From NCBI GenBank assembly GCA_002392655.1, contig DGHK01000036.1, forward strand, positions 15,421 to 79,420: a stretch of 64,000 nucleotides of DNA, in the 5' to 3' direction. Every line of letters begins with the position of its first letter. Position 1 is the stretch's first letter. Below the pieces are notes generated by a model. The model was not told where the DNA came from. It saw nothing but the letters and a program-made list of their open reading frames with translations, and searched no databases. The DNA comes from Lachnospiraceae bacterium UBA3850. GTDB lineage: Bacteria; Bacillota; Clostridia; Lachnospirales; Lachnospiraceae. The position numbers were made by a program, and so were the translations under genes. This document shows positions 42,559-50,863 of this stretch, one piece after another.

Positions 42559-43638
42559 CTAGCCACGATATCTCTTGTTACCCGGTTTTGAATAATATTC
42601 CATCTTATCCTTATACATCATTTCATCAGATTCTCTGGTCATATCATCTATATTTTTTGGACCATTTGGTCTATAGCTGTAACCTATGGCACAGTGATAT
42701 CTGGTTTCGGATACTTTGCTTCGGATACATTCTATAAGACTTTTAACCTCCGCCTCGGTTGATTTTCTGCACAGAATTACAAATTCGTCGCCACCAAGTC
42801 TGTAAACAAAATCCTTTGATGATGCAGCTTTAATAAAACAATCAGCAAGAGTTTCCAGTGCAACGTCACCAGCAGTATGCCCCTCCGTATCATTTATCTC
42901 CTTCAGTCCATTCATATCAATTGATACAAGTGCATTTATTTCCTTCGGTGCATTTTTGACGGATGCATAAAAGGATTGTCGATTCAAAAGCCCCGTCAGC
43001 GAATCCTTTTCTGTAAGCTGAAGAATTGAGAATACATAATATACAAACAATGCTATTGTGATAGTCACACAGAATATCTTCGAATAGTCCTGTCCAAGAA
43101 TAAATGGGAGAACAAGTCCCGAAGCAAATGCGAAACACAAGAAACCAATCGGGAATATCTCTGCAGGACGCCTACTGCTTCTCTTCAGCAGAAGGTACAC
43201 AAGCATGACTGAATAAAAACCAACCATTATATATGGTAGATACCCAAGTGGTCCTCGCTCAAGCTTTCCATCATCTCCTAAGCTGAAAACAATTCCGTTA
43301 AAAATAGAAATGATGTCCAATATAACAAGAACAATTGCCGGAACAAAAACATACCATGGTACATCCTTAGCAAGAGTATATATGATAAATGCAACAACGA
43401 GAGGTGTAGCACTATACCTTATGGCCATGAGAATGAGCCGAGCTTCTGTGAATCCACCCATCTCAGTCAAAGAAAACTCTGCATATACGATCATTGAAAA
43501 GATAAACAATATCAAAATCAGAGCGTACATACGAAGTATAGTTCTGTTATCCAAAAATACAGTTGTCCTAAGCAAGACCACAAAGGCCAGCAGAACGAGC
43601 AGATTTGCCCAGTTCTGAACGATCAACTCACGAATCAT
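42559..43638 (-). CDS. Membrane diguanylate cyclase (7TM-type sensor + GGDEF)
   Basis: A 359-residue protein with six or seven membrane helices (residues about 10-205) followed by a GGDEF domain: DSLTGLLNR, DMNGLKEINDTEGHTAGD and YRLGGDEFVIL with an intact active site. No RxxD inhibitory site is obvious upstream of GGDEF. It should make c-di-GMP in response to a membrane signal. GAGAGGAT precedes the start. Confidence 0.9.
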   Translation of the reverse strand: MIRELIVQNWANLLVLLAFVVLLRTTVFLDNRTILRMYALILILFIFSMIVYAEFSLTEMGGFTEARLILMAIRYSATPLVVAFIIYTLAKDVPWYVFVPAIVLVILDIISIFNGIVFSLGDDGKLERGPLGYLPYIMVGFYSVMLVYLLLKRSSRRPAEIFPIGFLCFAFASGLVLPFILGQDYSKIFCVTITIALFVYYVFSILQLTEKDSLTGLLNRQSFYASVKNAPKEINALVSIDMNGLKEINDTEGHTAGDVALETLADCFIKAASSKDFVYRLGGDEFVILCRKSTEAEVKSLIECIRSKVSETRYHCAIGYSYRPNGPKNIDDMTRESDEMMYKDKMEYYSKPGNKRYRG

Positions 43639-43699
43639 TTTCAGATATCCTCTCTTCCTTTTACTACTTTAATGTAGTATATAAGGATATTATCTAAGT

Positions 43700-44377
43700 T
43701 TATTTGATAATCGGAAGCACCTCACTCAGCATACCGAACGCAACCTTAGCACTGTTAATAACATTAGTATTAAAGTCTCCTCCGTCACCTTCGTAGGTAT
43801 CACTGATACACTTGATGGAGAGGCAGCGTACATCATTCTGGAGGCAGATTCTTGCTATGGCTGCAATCTCCATATCACAGATCTGACAGCCAAGTGCCGC
43901 AAGTTCCTCCTTATCCTCAACCTTATCTATAAAACGTCCGCCGCTTGCAACCGTTACAATCTTAACAGCAGGCATCTTATCAAGTACAAGCCCTCTCAGT
44001 CCTGTATCTAACGGAATATACTCATCTTCATATTCCTCATACTGATGTTTCTTAACCGGATCGATAGGTGACACATCATAATCATAATTACAAACCTTCT
44101 CTACCAGGAAGATGTCATCTACCTTGAGTCCCGGAACGATTGCTCCTGCCACACCGAAATTTATTACGACCCCACAGCCTGTGTGAAGGATAAGCAGCTG
44201 TGTGGCTGCTGCCGCATCAATCTCTCCATAACCAGACATAACTGCCGCAATCTCATGACCATACATTTCCGTATAATATACAGTTTTTCCGCCCACCTTC
44301 TCCTCAGTGATTTCATGTCCACTTTCCAAGAAGGACTTGAGTTCTCTCTCTATCGCTATAATTATTCCTATCTTCAT
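43700..44377 (-). CDS. mtnN: 5'-methylthioadenosine/S-adenosylhomocysteine nucleosidase
   Basis: A 225-residue nucleoside phosphorylase-fold enzyme: KIGIIIAIERELKSFL (catalytic Glu), VMSGYGEIDAAAATQLL, INFGVAGAI, SGGRFIDKVEDKEEL, CDMEIAAIA and the catalytic Asp in CISDTYEG. It removes adenine from MTA and SAH for methionine salvage and methyl-cycle turnover. No luxS is adjacent. Length matches the family. Confidence 0.88.
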   Translation of the reverse strand: MKIGIIIAIERELKSFLESGHEITEEKVGGKTVYYTEMYGHEIAAVMSGYGEIDAAAATQLLILHTGCGVVINFGVAGAIVPGLKVDDIFLVEKVCNYDYDVSPIDPVKKHQYEEYEDEYIPLDTGLRGLVLDKMPAVKIVTVASGGRFIDKVEDKEELAALGCQICDMEIAAIARICLQNDVRCLSIKCISDTYEGDGGDFNTNVINSAKVAFGMLSEVLPIIK

Positions 44378-44487
44378 TATTATTCTCCTTGTATTCTAAA
44401 CAATATACATATCCATTTTATCATAAACTTAGTTGAATTCAATGCAGGAGTTTAATCCAGTGATTATTACTTGGTTATCATATTTCA

Positions 44488-44712
44488 ATAAATGCAGAGA
44501 TAATGGTAACTATTCTTGAAATGTATGGTCTGAAGACCGATGTTGCAGAAAACGGCCGCATTGCCGTCGACTTATTCACTTCACATGAAGCAGGCTACTA
44601 CTCAGCTGTTTTATGGATATGATGATGCCTGAATTAGATGGACTGGAGGCAACAAAACAAATAAGGAACAGCGGTCACAAAGATGCGACCACTATTCCTA
44701 TCATAGCTACTT
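44488..44712 (+). pseudogene. Frameshifted remnant of a response-regulator receiver domain
   Basis: Translation gives INAEIMVTILEMYGLKTDVAENGRIAVDLF ..., then after a one-base deletion near 44613 the other frame continues MDMMMPELDGLEATKQIR ... TTIPIIA (pieces of one receiver domain, conserved Asp in MDMMMP). This is the pattern of receivers in hybrid kinases. No start, N-terminal half or effector domain remains, and the remnant runs into the end of the convergent aldo-keto reductase gene. Confidence 0.82.
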
Positions 44713-45903
44713 TTTCTTCTTTCCTTTTCGAAGCATATATTTACGTGCCACACCGATTCCTATCTTATATCTGAGAGGTCTCAGCGCCTTATCAGCTTCT
44801 TTAAGCTTCTCTCTAATAGGAATCTCCTGTGGACAGTGCATCTCACATTTTCCACACTGAACACACTGAGACGGAAATGCAGGTTCCTTCGTCAAACCAA
44901 CTGTCTGAGCGTACTGGAATCTGCCCTCACGCTTGCTTTCGGTAAACATGGTATTGTAGCAGGCAAATGCTCCCGGTATATCCACACCCTTAGGACACGG
45001 CATACAATATCTGCATCCGGTACATCCAACCTTCTCTTTTTCACGTATAGCTTCCTTGACTCCCTCAAGAAGCTTGAAGTCCTCATCCGTGAAGCTTCCT
45101 GCATCGGCTTCACTTGCAGTTTTGCAGTTCTCCTGAACCATCTCCATAGAATTCATACCTGAGAGAACCACCGTAACCTCAGGCTGATTATACAACCATC
45201 TGAAAGCCCACTCAGCAGGTGACCAGCCTTTTTCATTTTGCTTGATAAGCTTCTTCGCTTTTTCCGGCAGCATATTTACCAGTTTACCACCACGGAGTGG
45301 CTCCATGATAACAACAGGAATTCCTTTTTCGGCAGCAGCCTTCAGTCCGCTCACTCCTGCCTGTGTAACCTCATCCAGATAATTATACTGTATCTGACAG
45401 AAATCCCAGTCATAATCATTCAATATCTTAATAAAGTTCTCCGTATTTCCATGATATGAGAAACCTATATTTCTTATCCTACCAGACTTCTTTTTCTCTG
45501 CTATCCAATCTAAAATTCCGACATTTTTTAGCTTTTCCCACATAGCTACATCAGTCAGATGATGCATCAGATAATAATCCACATGATCTGTCCTGAGTCT
45601 GCTAAGCTCTTCTGAAAAATATTTATCAAGCCCTTTTCCGTTTCCGATAAGGTACTGTGGAAGCTTTGTTGCGATATTTATCTTATCTCTTATTCCATTT
45701 CTCTCTACGATTTCTCCCAGTGCAGCTTCACTTCCGGGATAGATATATGCTGTGTCATAATAATTAACCCCCATTTCGAAGGCCTTCATAATTTCCTTCT
45801 CTGTCTTGTCTATATCTATACTGCTTCCCTTTTTTGTGAATCTCATACATCCATAACCAAGGATAGAGAGTTCATTTCCATTCTTATCTTTTCTATACTT
45901 CAT
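44707..45903 (-). CDS. Aldo/keto reductase with C-terminal 4Fe-4S domain
   Basis: A 398-residue protein. The TIM barrel has the tetrad residues in YDTAYIYPGSE (Asp, Tyr), ATKLP (Lys) and YYLMHHL (His). The C-terminal extension (about 290-375) has ferredoxin-like Cys motifs CTGCRYCMPCPKGVD and CVQCGKCEMHCPQEIP. This layout is common in anaerobic Clostridia; it is probably an NAD(P)H- or ferredoxin-linked oxidoreductase. It is ten bases upstream of nothing else on its strand except the remnant region; its own upstream neighbour ends ten bases away, so the two are probably co-transcribed. Confidence 0.88.
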   Translation of the reverse strand: MKYRKDKNGNELSILGYGCMRFTKKGSSIDIDKTEKEIMKAFEMGVNYYDTAYIYPGSEAALGEIVERNGIRDKINIATKLPQYLIGNGKGLDKYFSEELSRLRTDHVDYYLMHHLTDVAMWEKLKNVGILDWIAEKKKSGRIRNIGFSYHGNTENFIKILNDYDWDFCQIQYNYLDEVTQAGVSGLKAAAEKGIPVVIMEPLRGGKLVNMLPEKAKKLIKQNEKGWSPAEWAFRWLYNQPEVTVVLSGMNSMEMVQENCKTASEADAGSFTDEDFKLLEGVKEAIREKEKVGCTGCRYCMPCPKGVDIPGAFACYNTMFTESKREGRFQYAQTVGLTKEPAFPSQCVQCGKCEMHCPQEIPIREKLKEADKALRPLRYKIGIGVARKYMLRKGKKKK

Positions 45904-45912
45904 AATACTACC

Positions 45913-46479
45913 TCATCGCTTGATCCACTTTGCTTTAGGAGACGCATGCTTCTTACATTCTTCGATTGTATCACACTCTATTCTATCGGCTAATTTTATA
46001 TTATGTTCATATTTTAATAGTATGTATCTGCCATCCTTTTCTATGATAACATACCTGTTTATTCTAAATGAAGCACTGGCATAAGGTGGTTCATTTTTTT
46101 TAATGATATACTCAAATTCCTTTTTTCGCTGACTGTATTCCACCACTTTTCCACCCTCCAGCTCTTCTGGAGGAATGTAATTTCGTTCTTCTCTTTCAAT
46201 CAGAATTATATCCGGTATAACTCTAACGACAAAATACCACAGATGAAAATCCAAGAGTCCTATCAAAGCAAGCCACTTCACCGGAGAAGTAAGGAAACCT
46301 ATTATAATAAGAATTCCACCCACTCCCGGAACACCTGAAACATAGTGGCCTGTTTTCTTGCTTGCTCTACTTGCCATTATCGTTATAATCCAGCAAAGAA
46401 GTCCCAGACCAACCAAAAATATACATAGTATATTATCACGTATAAACTGCATAATATTTATTCCCTTCGTCTGTTTCAA
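45913..46479 (-). CDS. Small integral membrane protein of unknown function
   Basis: A 188-residue product with three membrane helices (about 17-40, 45-60, 66-90), then a charged cytoplasmic tail rich in Glu/Lys ending AKWIKR. I do not recognise the family. A TTG start at 46479 lies six bases from a strong GGAGGTG, but that site is locked in the hairpin at 46483-46523; ATG 46452 with GAAGGG is the alternative start (179 residues). It precedes the aldo-keto reductase by nine bases. Confidence 0.55.
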   Translation of the reverse strand: MKQTKGINIMQFIRDNILCIFLVGLGLLCWIITIMASRASKKTGHYVSGVPGVGGILIIIGFLTSPVKWLALIGLLDFHLWYFVVRVIPDIILIEREERNYIPPEELEGGKVVEYSQRKKEFEYIIKKNEPPYASASFRINRYVIIEKDGRYILLKYEHNIKLADRIECDTIEECKKHASPKAKWIKR

Positions 46480-46482
46480 AAT

Positions 46483-46523
46483 AACACCTCCCGGTGCGAA
46501 GCCTCTCGCACCAAGAAGGTGTT
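46483..46523 (-). terminator. Two-part hairpin after the diguanylate cyclase gene, covering a Shine-Dalgarno sequence
   Basis: AACACCT ... AGGTGTT and inner GGTGCGA ... TCGCACC form a long interrupted stem. On the minus strand it lies just past the cyclase stop (46535), ends in ATTTTG and includes the GGAGGTG of the next gene. It may terminate, or limit translation of the downstream gene. AACACCTCCCGGTGC recurs at 50697. Confidence 0.6.
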
Positions 46524-46534
46524 AGTTATGCATA

Positions 46535-47626
46535 TCATTCCCCCTGATCATTTCTGTTTGTTCTGCTATTATCCATATCACTATAATATTCTCTTTTTGC
46601 ATCAAACATGCAGCTTTCCGCTTCTTTTACTAAATCGTACACGTCAAACTCATCCTGGCTTACTTCATACACTGAAAATCCAAAAGAGACATAGTAGTTC
46701 ATTTCTTTTAGCTCCTGACTCATCAGATTTATTTCAGACGGAATATTCTCCGCGCGTCCATCTACTCTAAAACAAACAAATTCATCACCACCGATACGAT
46801 ATGTGTCTTCAGGTCCAAATCTTTGCTGCATAACCCTGGCAACTTCTTGCAACATTTTATCGCCTGCCTGATGTCCTTCATTATTATTCATTTCATGTAA
46901 TCCATTAACATCAGCATAAACACAGATCAAGTTATTGTTACACATCTGAGGATATTTTACCAACTGGTTTTCGTAGTGATTTCGATTTTTAGCACCGGTA
47001 AGCAGATCTGTCTGACTAAGGAACTCAATCTGCCTAGACTGTGAAAGAGCTTTCATCTTAATGCTCATGATAAATACTGTCGTTGCTACAGCTACAATGC
47101 CAAATGTAATCATATTCCAAACATCTGACTGGATAACATCAGGATTCTTGACATTGACAACTATCACGCTGAAAACAGCCACAACAATCGCAATCAAAAA
47201 TGTCAGTCTAACCGGACGATCATAAAAAAGCAGAGGGCTCACCAATAAGAAGGCCACTGCAGAAACCGCCGGTTTTTCTACGTGAAGCATCGAGATATGA
47301 ATTCCAAATACAAACAGCATAATTTCGAATAAATATACAAACAGCATCACTAATTTTTGCTGCTTCGGCAAGAGAAGACGAGCACATATAAGGATAACCA
47401 GCATAATTATGGCGAATGCAAAATATGCTTTACTGTTTACGGAGGCAAATCCGGTAGAAAAATAGCTAACGAAAAACAGTGAGATAAACATGACAACTGC
47501 AAGCTGAGAAAAGACCCTGAGAAGGATCAAATTTTCTTCACGCATAATAGGAACCATTTTAAAATACTCTTCTTTTTCCAGCCCTGCATTCAAAAACAAT
47601 TTTTTTACTTTATGAGAATAATTCAT
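46535..47626 (-). CDS. Membrane diguanylate cyclase (GGDEF)
   Basis: A 363-residue protein starting at ATG 47626 (AAAGGAG 11 bases upstream); the frame extends to 47764 without a site. About 30 cytoplasmic residues precede six membrane helices, followed by a GGDEF domain: SQTDLLTGAKNRNHYE, VYADVNGLHEMNNNEGHQAGD and YRIGGDEFVCF, active site intact. It has the same basic design as the cyclase at 42559 but little similarity in the membrane part. Confidence 0.88.
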   Translation of the reverse strand: MNYSHKVKKLFLNAGLEKEEYFKMVPIMREENLILLRVFSQLAVVMFISLFFVSYFSTGFASVNSKAYFAFAIIMLVILICARLLLPKQQKLVMLFVYLFEIMLFVFGIHISMLHVEKPAVSAVAFLLVSPLLFYDRPVRLTFLIAIVVAVFSVIVVNVKNPDVIQSDVWNMITFGIVAVATTVFIMSIKMKALSQSRQIEFLSQTDLLTGAKNRNHYENQLVKYPQMCNNNLICVYADVNGLHEMNNNEGHQAGDKMLQEVARVMQQRFGPEDTYRIGGDEFVCFRVDGRAENIPSEINLMSQELKEMNYYVSFGFSVYEVSQDEFDVYDLVKEAESCMFDAKREYYSDMDNSRTNRNDQGE

Positions 47627-47821
47627 GTTTAATCTTGCTCCTTTATTAAGATTATACACAAGATTTTTAGACCTGCAACCAAAAACCAGATATTGCCTGA
47701 TATTGTTTTTTTCTGTGACATAGATGTAACAAATGATTATATATAATAGACTCATCAAAGACAAAGAAAACCGATTGAATAATTAAAAGAATTAAAACGA
47801 ATGGAGGAACAAATAGTATCA

Positions 47822-48721
47822 TCAGTCACAATTAATAAGTTCATACTCCATCACGCCAATTCCGAGATCACAGGCTGCATCAATAGTATGCTCACCATTT
47901 CTTGACGTTACTCTCTCAAGAAAATGTTCCTTGCCCGGATCGTCACTCTGCTTAACAAGATCAATACACGCCTTATCTATCGCAACCGGATCAGTTGAAA
48001 TGAGGATACCTATATCCTTCATGCACGGATCCTCCGCTATAGCACAGCAATCACAATCTACAGACATATTGGCCATAACATTTACATATACTATCTTATC
48101 CTGAAAATGATCGACCACAGCAGATGCAGCCTCTGCCATAGATTCGAGAAAAGAATTCTGCTCAGGCAGATCAGTCCATACTACATCCTGATCTTCAGCT
48201 GAAGTATACTTACCTGCAGAATGAATGTTCACCTTTCCGGCTGATGATGCACAACCAATAGAGAGCTGTTTAAGTGCTCCGCCATATCCACCCATTGGAT
48301 GGCCTTTGAAATGTGAAAGCACGAGCATGGAATCATACTTCATAAAATTCTTACCAACTATATCTGACTTTAAATGCTCATGATGTCTCTTGATTGGAAT
48401 CTCTACATCCGGTCCATCTTCATCCATCAGATCAACCGCGAAATAATTATTCCAACCGTGAGCACCTATAAGCTTTCTGTGCTTCTCACTTGAATTTCTC
48501 TCACCCTCGTAAGCGGTATTGCATTCAACAACTGTTCCGCCCACATGATCAACTACCGGCTTCCAGAATTCCGGATGAAGGAAATTCTGATTGCCTGCCT
48601 CACCGGAGTGAACCTTAATAGCCACATTTCCCTCCAGCTTTCTTCCAAGTGTATCGTACAGTTTAACGACAACTTCAGGTGTAATTTCCTTTGTAAAATA
48701 AACCTTAGATATTGATCCCAT
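47822..48721 (-). CDS. DUF362-family protein
   Basis: A 299-residue protein with SKVYFTKEI, VAIKVHSGEAGNQNFLHP, LSHFKGHPMGGYGGALKQLSIGCAS and DCDCCAIAEDPCMKDIGIL, the conserved pattern of DUF362 proteins, with clustered Cys that could bind a metal or Fe-S centre. It lacks the C-terminal double-cluster ferredoxin found in longer members. GGAGGT precedes ATG 48721. Function unknown; single gene. Confidence 0.83.
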   Translation of the reverse strand: MGSISKVYFTKEITPEVVVKLYDTLGRKLEGNVAIKVHSGEAGNQNFLHPEFWKPVVDHVGGTVVECNTAYEGERNSSEKHRKLIGAHGWNNYFAVDLMDEDGPDVEIPIKRHHEHLKSDIVGKNFMKYDSMLVLSHFKGHPMGGYGGALKQLSIGCASSAGKVNIHSAGKYTSAEDQDVVWTDLPEQNSFLESMAEAASAVVDHFQDKIVYVNVMANMSVDCDCCAIAEDPCMKDIGILISTDPVAIDKACIDLVKQSDDPGKEHFLERVTSRNGEHTIDAACDLGIGVMEYELINCD

Positions 48722-48764
48722 AATTACCTCCTAACTTTGTAAGACTGAAATAGTGTTCACTAAT

Positions 48765-48828
48765 TGTCATCCGATATAACTGTCATACGATATATCTTTC
48801 ATACGATATATCTTTCATACGATATAGC
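48765..48828. repeat. Four tandem 16-bp repeats
   Basis: Units of about TTTCATACGATATATC at 48765, 48781, 48797 and 48813; units 2-4 differ at one to three positions and unit 1 is more diverged. Part of a 520-base stretch without genes (48722-49244). Confidence 0.88.
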
Positions 48829-48927
48829 TTACTTCCCAAGTAGCTATAATAAACCTTTTATCATCAAGCATTAGCATCTTCTTGCTTCCCTCTTTTTCGA
48901 TCACCCGTATTACGCCAACATTTTTAT

Positions 48928-48990
48928 TGTTTGGCGCGTATGCCTGATGTTTTGGACGCGCATGCCTGATGTTTTGGACGCGCATGCCTA
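48928..48990. repeat. Tandem 22-bp repeat, nearly three units
   Basis: TGTTTTGGACGCGCATGCCT (first 20 bases of the unit) at 48948 and 48970, with a variant unit TGTTTGGCGCGTATGCCT at 48928. The first unit also forms an inverted repeat with TACGCCAACA just upstream. Confidence 0.85.
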
Positions 48991-49001
48991 TTTTTTTACA
49001 A

Positions 49002-49186
49002 AGGCCATAATTACAAGCAAAACCTCTAAAATTATGGCCTGAATTTCAGGCGCATCTGAAAAATGGCCATAATACGAACAATAATGCCAATTTTTACTGC
49101 CTATGATTTCAAAAATTCACTTTAAAGATCGTAAATTAAGCAAAAAAGGCAATAATTACAGCTAAAAACCCTATAATTATTGCCTT
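49002..49186. repeat. Two related palindromic elements in one intergenic stretch
   Basis: Element A (49002-49040) has arms AGGCCATAATTAC and TAAAATTATGGCCT; element B (49146-49186) has arms AAGGCAATAATTA and TAATTATTGCCTT. The loops are similar too (ACAAGCAAAACCTC and CAGCTAAAAACCC), so A and B are diverged copies. A partial copy (GGCCATAATACG) lies between them. B could also end the transcript of the cyclase at 49245. Confidence 0.75.
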
Positions 49187-49244
49187 GTATCCCCAAAAGA
49201 AATCAATCCTGATAGCTTATCATCTAAATTAGAAACTATATGTT

Positions 49245-50579
49245 TTATTGAGGAAGCATTATTCCTCCAAAGTATTCAGGTATACCCTTGCTGTCATTTA
49301 GAATGAACCCTCTTGGCTTAAGCGTTACATATGTTCCATCAGCCTTTTTTGCACGATAGTTAATAGAGTAAAGCACCGGTGTTCCTTCTAAAACAGCCTC
49401 AACTGCCTCAACATACTTGTCTACATCCTCCGGATGTATATAACGCTTCCATATGTCTTCGACATTATACATATAATCCGTTGGTAATCCGAAATCATTA
49501 ATCGCAGATAATGACCATCTGGAAAAATTGTATTTAAGGTCGGTTAAGAATATGTAGCCACCACCGGCAACAGTATGCAAAGCTCCATATAGTCTATCAA
49601 GCTTTCTCATTCTATCTTCAGGAATCATCTGATTACTCTCTTCGCGCTTCCTGATTACTCCATTAATATTACCAGCCTTCAATTCAGTTTTGTTTGCATA
49701 CATACGACCATCAGCCCGGTTGTATACCTCCTGAAAGCTTCTGTCTACTCCGGGATTATATTTTGCCATACCGCACGCCACTACAGGTCCGGTTCTGAAT
49801 CTTCCGTTAGCCGCAGACTTTTGTTTCAAAAGCTCAAGTAAGCTTTCACGATTTGTAAAATCATCGCCAGTAAGTATAACAGCAAACTCATCTCCTCCAA
49901 CTCTGTAAACCGAGCTCTCCTCGAAAACCTCGCATATCATACGGCATGCCCTTTGTATTGCCTCATCTCCGAAGCTATGCCCTCTTGTATCGTTTATTCG
50001 TTTAAGCTCATTTATGTCACACATAATGACGCCAAAAATAGGATCAAAGTCACCTCCGTTTATTACTTTGTCAATTTCTTTTACATGTTCAGAAAATGCA
50101 TTCTTATTCTTTATTCCTGTTAATTCATCAAGTCTCGCTAGGCGTTCTGCAGATTGAAGCAGCTTTTCCTGTTCTTCCCTTTCAAGAAACTCTGACTCTA
50201 TATTTTTGATGCAGCCCAGAATATGCTTACTGTCATCACACAAAATGCTGAAATGACAAACATGCATTATCTTTCCGTCCAGTACAAACCTGAAAACTAT
50301 CAGACTGGAATTGTTTTCTTCCAGCTTTTTCAGTAGTTTTTCCCTGTCTATAAGGTTAAGTACATAATCAAGATCATCAGGATGTACTATTCTTTTTGCC
50401 TGTTCAGATAAAAACGAAAAGAAATCATTTCCCTGCTCCGGAAGATTGAGTCCTGATAACATCTCCGAATGGAAAAACTCAATAAAGCTTCCGGTTTCTA
50501 CTTCCACATAATACATACTGTCAAACTGCTTCGCCAGCGTATTCGCGACCTGGTCAAATGCTATATTATCAATATTCAT
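49245..50579 (-). CDS. PAS-GGDEF-PAS diguanylate cyclase
   Basis: A 444-residue soluble protein. The N-terminal 130 residues are PAS-like (RIVHPDDLDYVLNLI is the typical helix), then a coiled linker, GGDEF domain (LDELTGIKNKNAF, DINELKRINDTRGHSFGD, YRVGGDEFAVIL; intact) and a C-terminal PAS fold (about 320-444: KRYIHPEDVDKYVEAV, NYRAKKADGTYVTLKPRG). A PAS domain after GGDEF is less common than before it. AAAGGGGG precedes ATG 50579. Confidence 0.88.
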   Translation of the reverse strand: MNIDNIAFDQVANTLAKQFDSMYYVEVETGSFIEFFHSEMLSGLNLPEQGNDFFSFLSEQAKRIVHPDDLDYVLNLIDREKLLKKLEENNSSLIVFRFVLDGKIMHVCHFSILCDDSKHILGCIKNIESEFLEREEQEKLLQSAERLARLDELTGIKNKNAFSEHVKEIDKVINGGDFDPIFGVIMCDINELKRINDTRGHSFGDEAIQRACRMICEVFEESSVYRVGGDEFAVILTGDDFTNRESLLELLKQKSAANGRFRTGPVVACGMAKYNPGVDRSFQEVYNRADGRMYANKTELKAGNINGVIRKREESNQMIPEDRMRKLDRLYGALHTVAGGGYIFLTDLKYNFSRWSLSAINDFGLPTDYMYNVEDIWKRYIHPEDVDKYVEAVEAVLEGTPVLYSINYRAKKADGTYVTLKPRGFILNDSKGIPEYFGGIMLPQ

Positions 50580-50697
50580 ATAAGTCCCCCTTTGTTATGT
50601 TCTTTTCCTTCACTCATACTTAATAATTTTAAAGCAGATCTATATATTATTATACAAAAAAACCGAGTCATTCTCCAGTCTATAAATCAATAAAAAA

Positions 50698-50735
50698 ACA
50701 CCTCCCGGTGCCAAACTTACTGCACCGGAGATGTG
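50698..50735. repeat. GC-rich hairpin sharing AACACCTCCCGGTGC with 46483
   Basis: ACACCTCCCGGTGC pairs with GCACCGGAGATGTG (one bulge). On the minus strand it is followed by seven T, like a terminator, yet no minus-strand gene lies upstream of it. The 5' arm is the same sequence as at 46482-46497. Confidence 0.6.
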
Positions 50736-50824
50736 ATAATCATTCTTTATTTCAGATGTTTTTATTTTGTAATTATTTTATACAGCTACTATACTATATG
50801 TGCTATCACACATCTGCACAATAT

Positions 50825-50853
50825 TTGACTCTTATTATTTATTCCTGTAAAAT
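50825..50853 (+). promoter_or_regulatory. Promoter giving a nearly leaderless AEC-transporter mRNA
   Basis: TTGACT, 17 bases, TAAAAT. Transcription should begin at about 50860, only about four bases before ATG 50864, and no Shine-Dalgarno sequence is present. Confidence 0.75.
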
Positions 50854-50863
50854 ACTGTGCGTT

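Noticed and set aside
48765..48990. Possible CRISPR array
   Set aside because: Units are 16 and 22 bp in direct tandem without spacers, and no cas genes are present.
50708..50863. 52-residue N-terminal extension of the AEC transporter
   Set aside because: It spans a hairpin and the promoter, and the family N-terminus begins at 50864.
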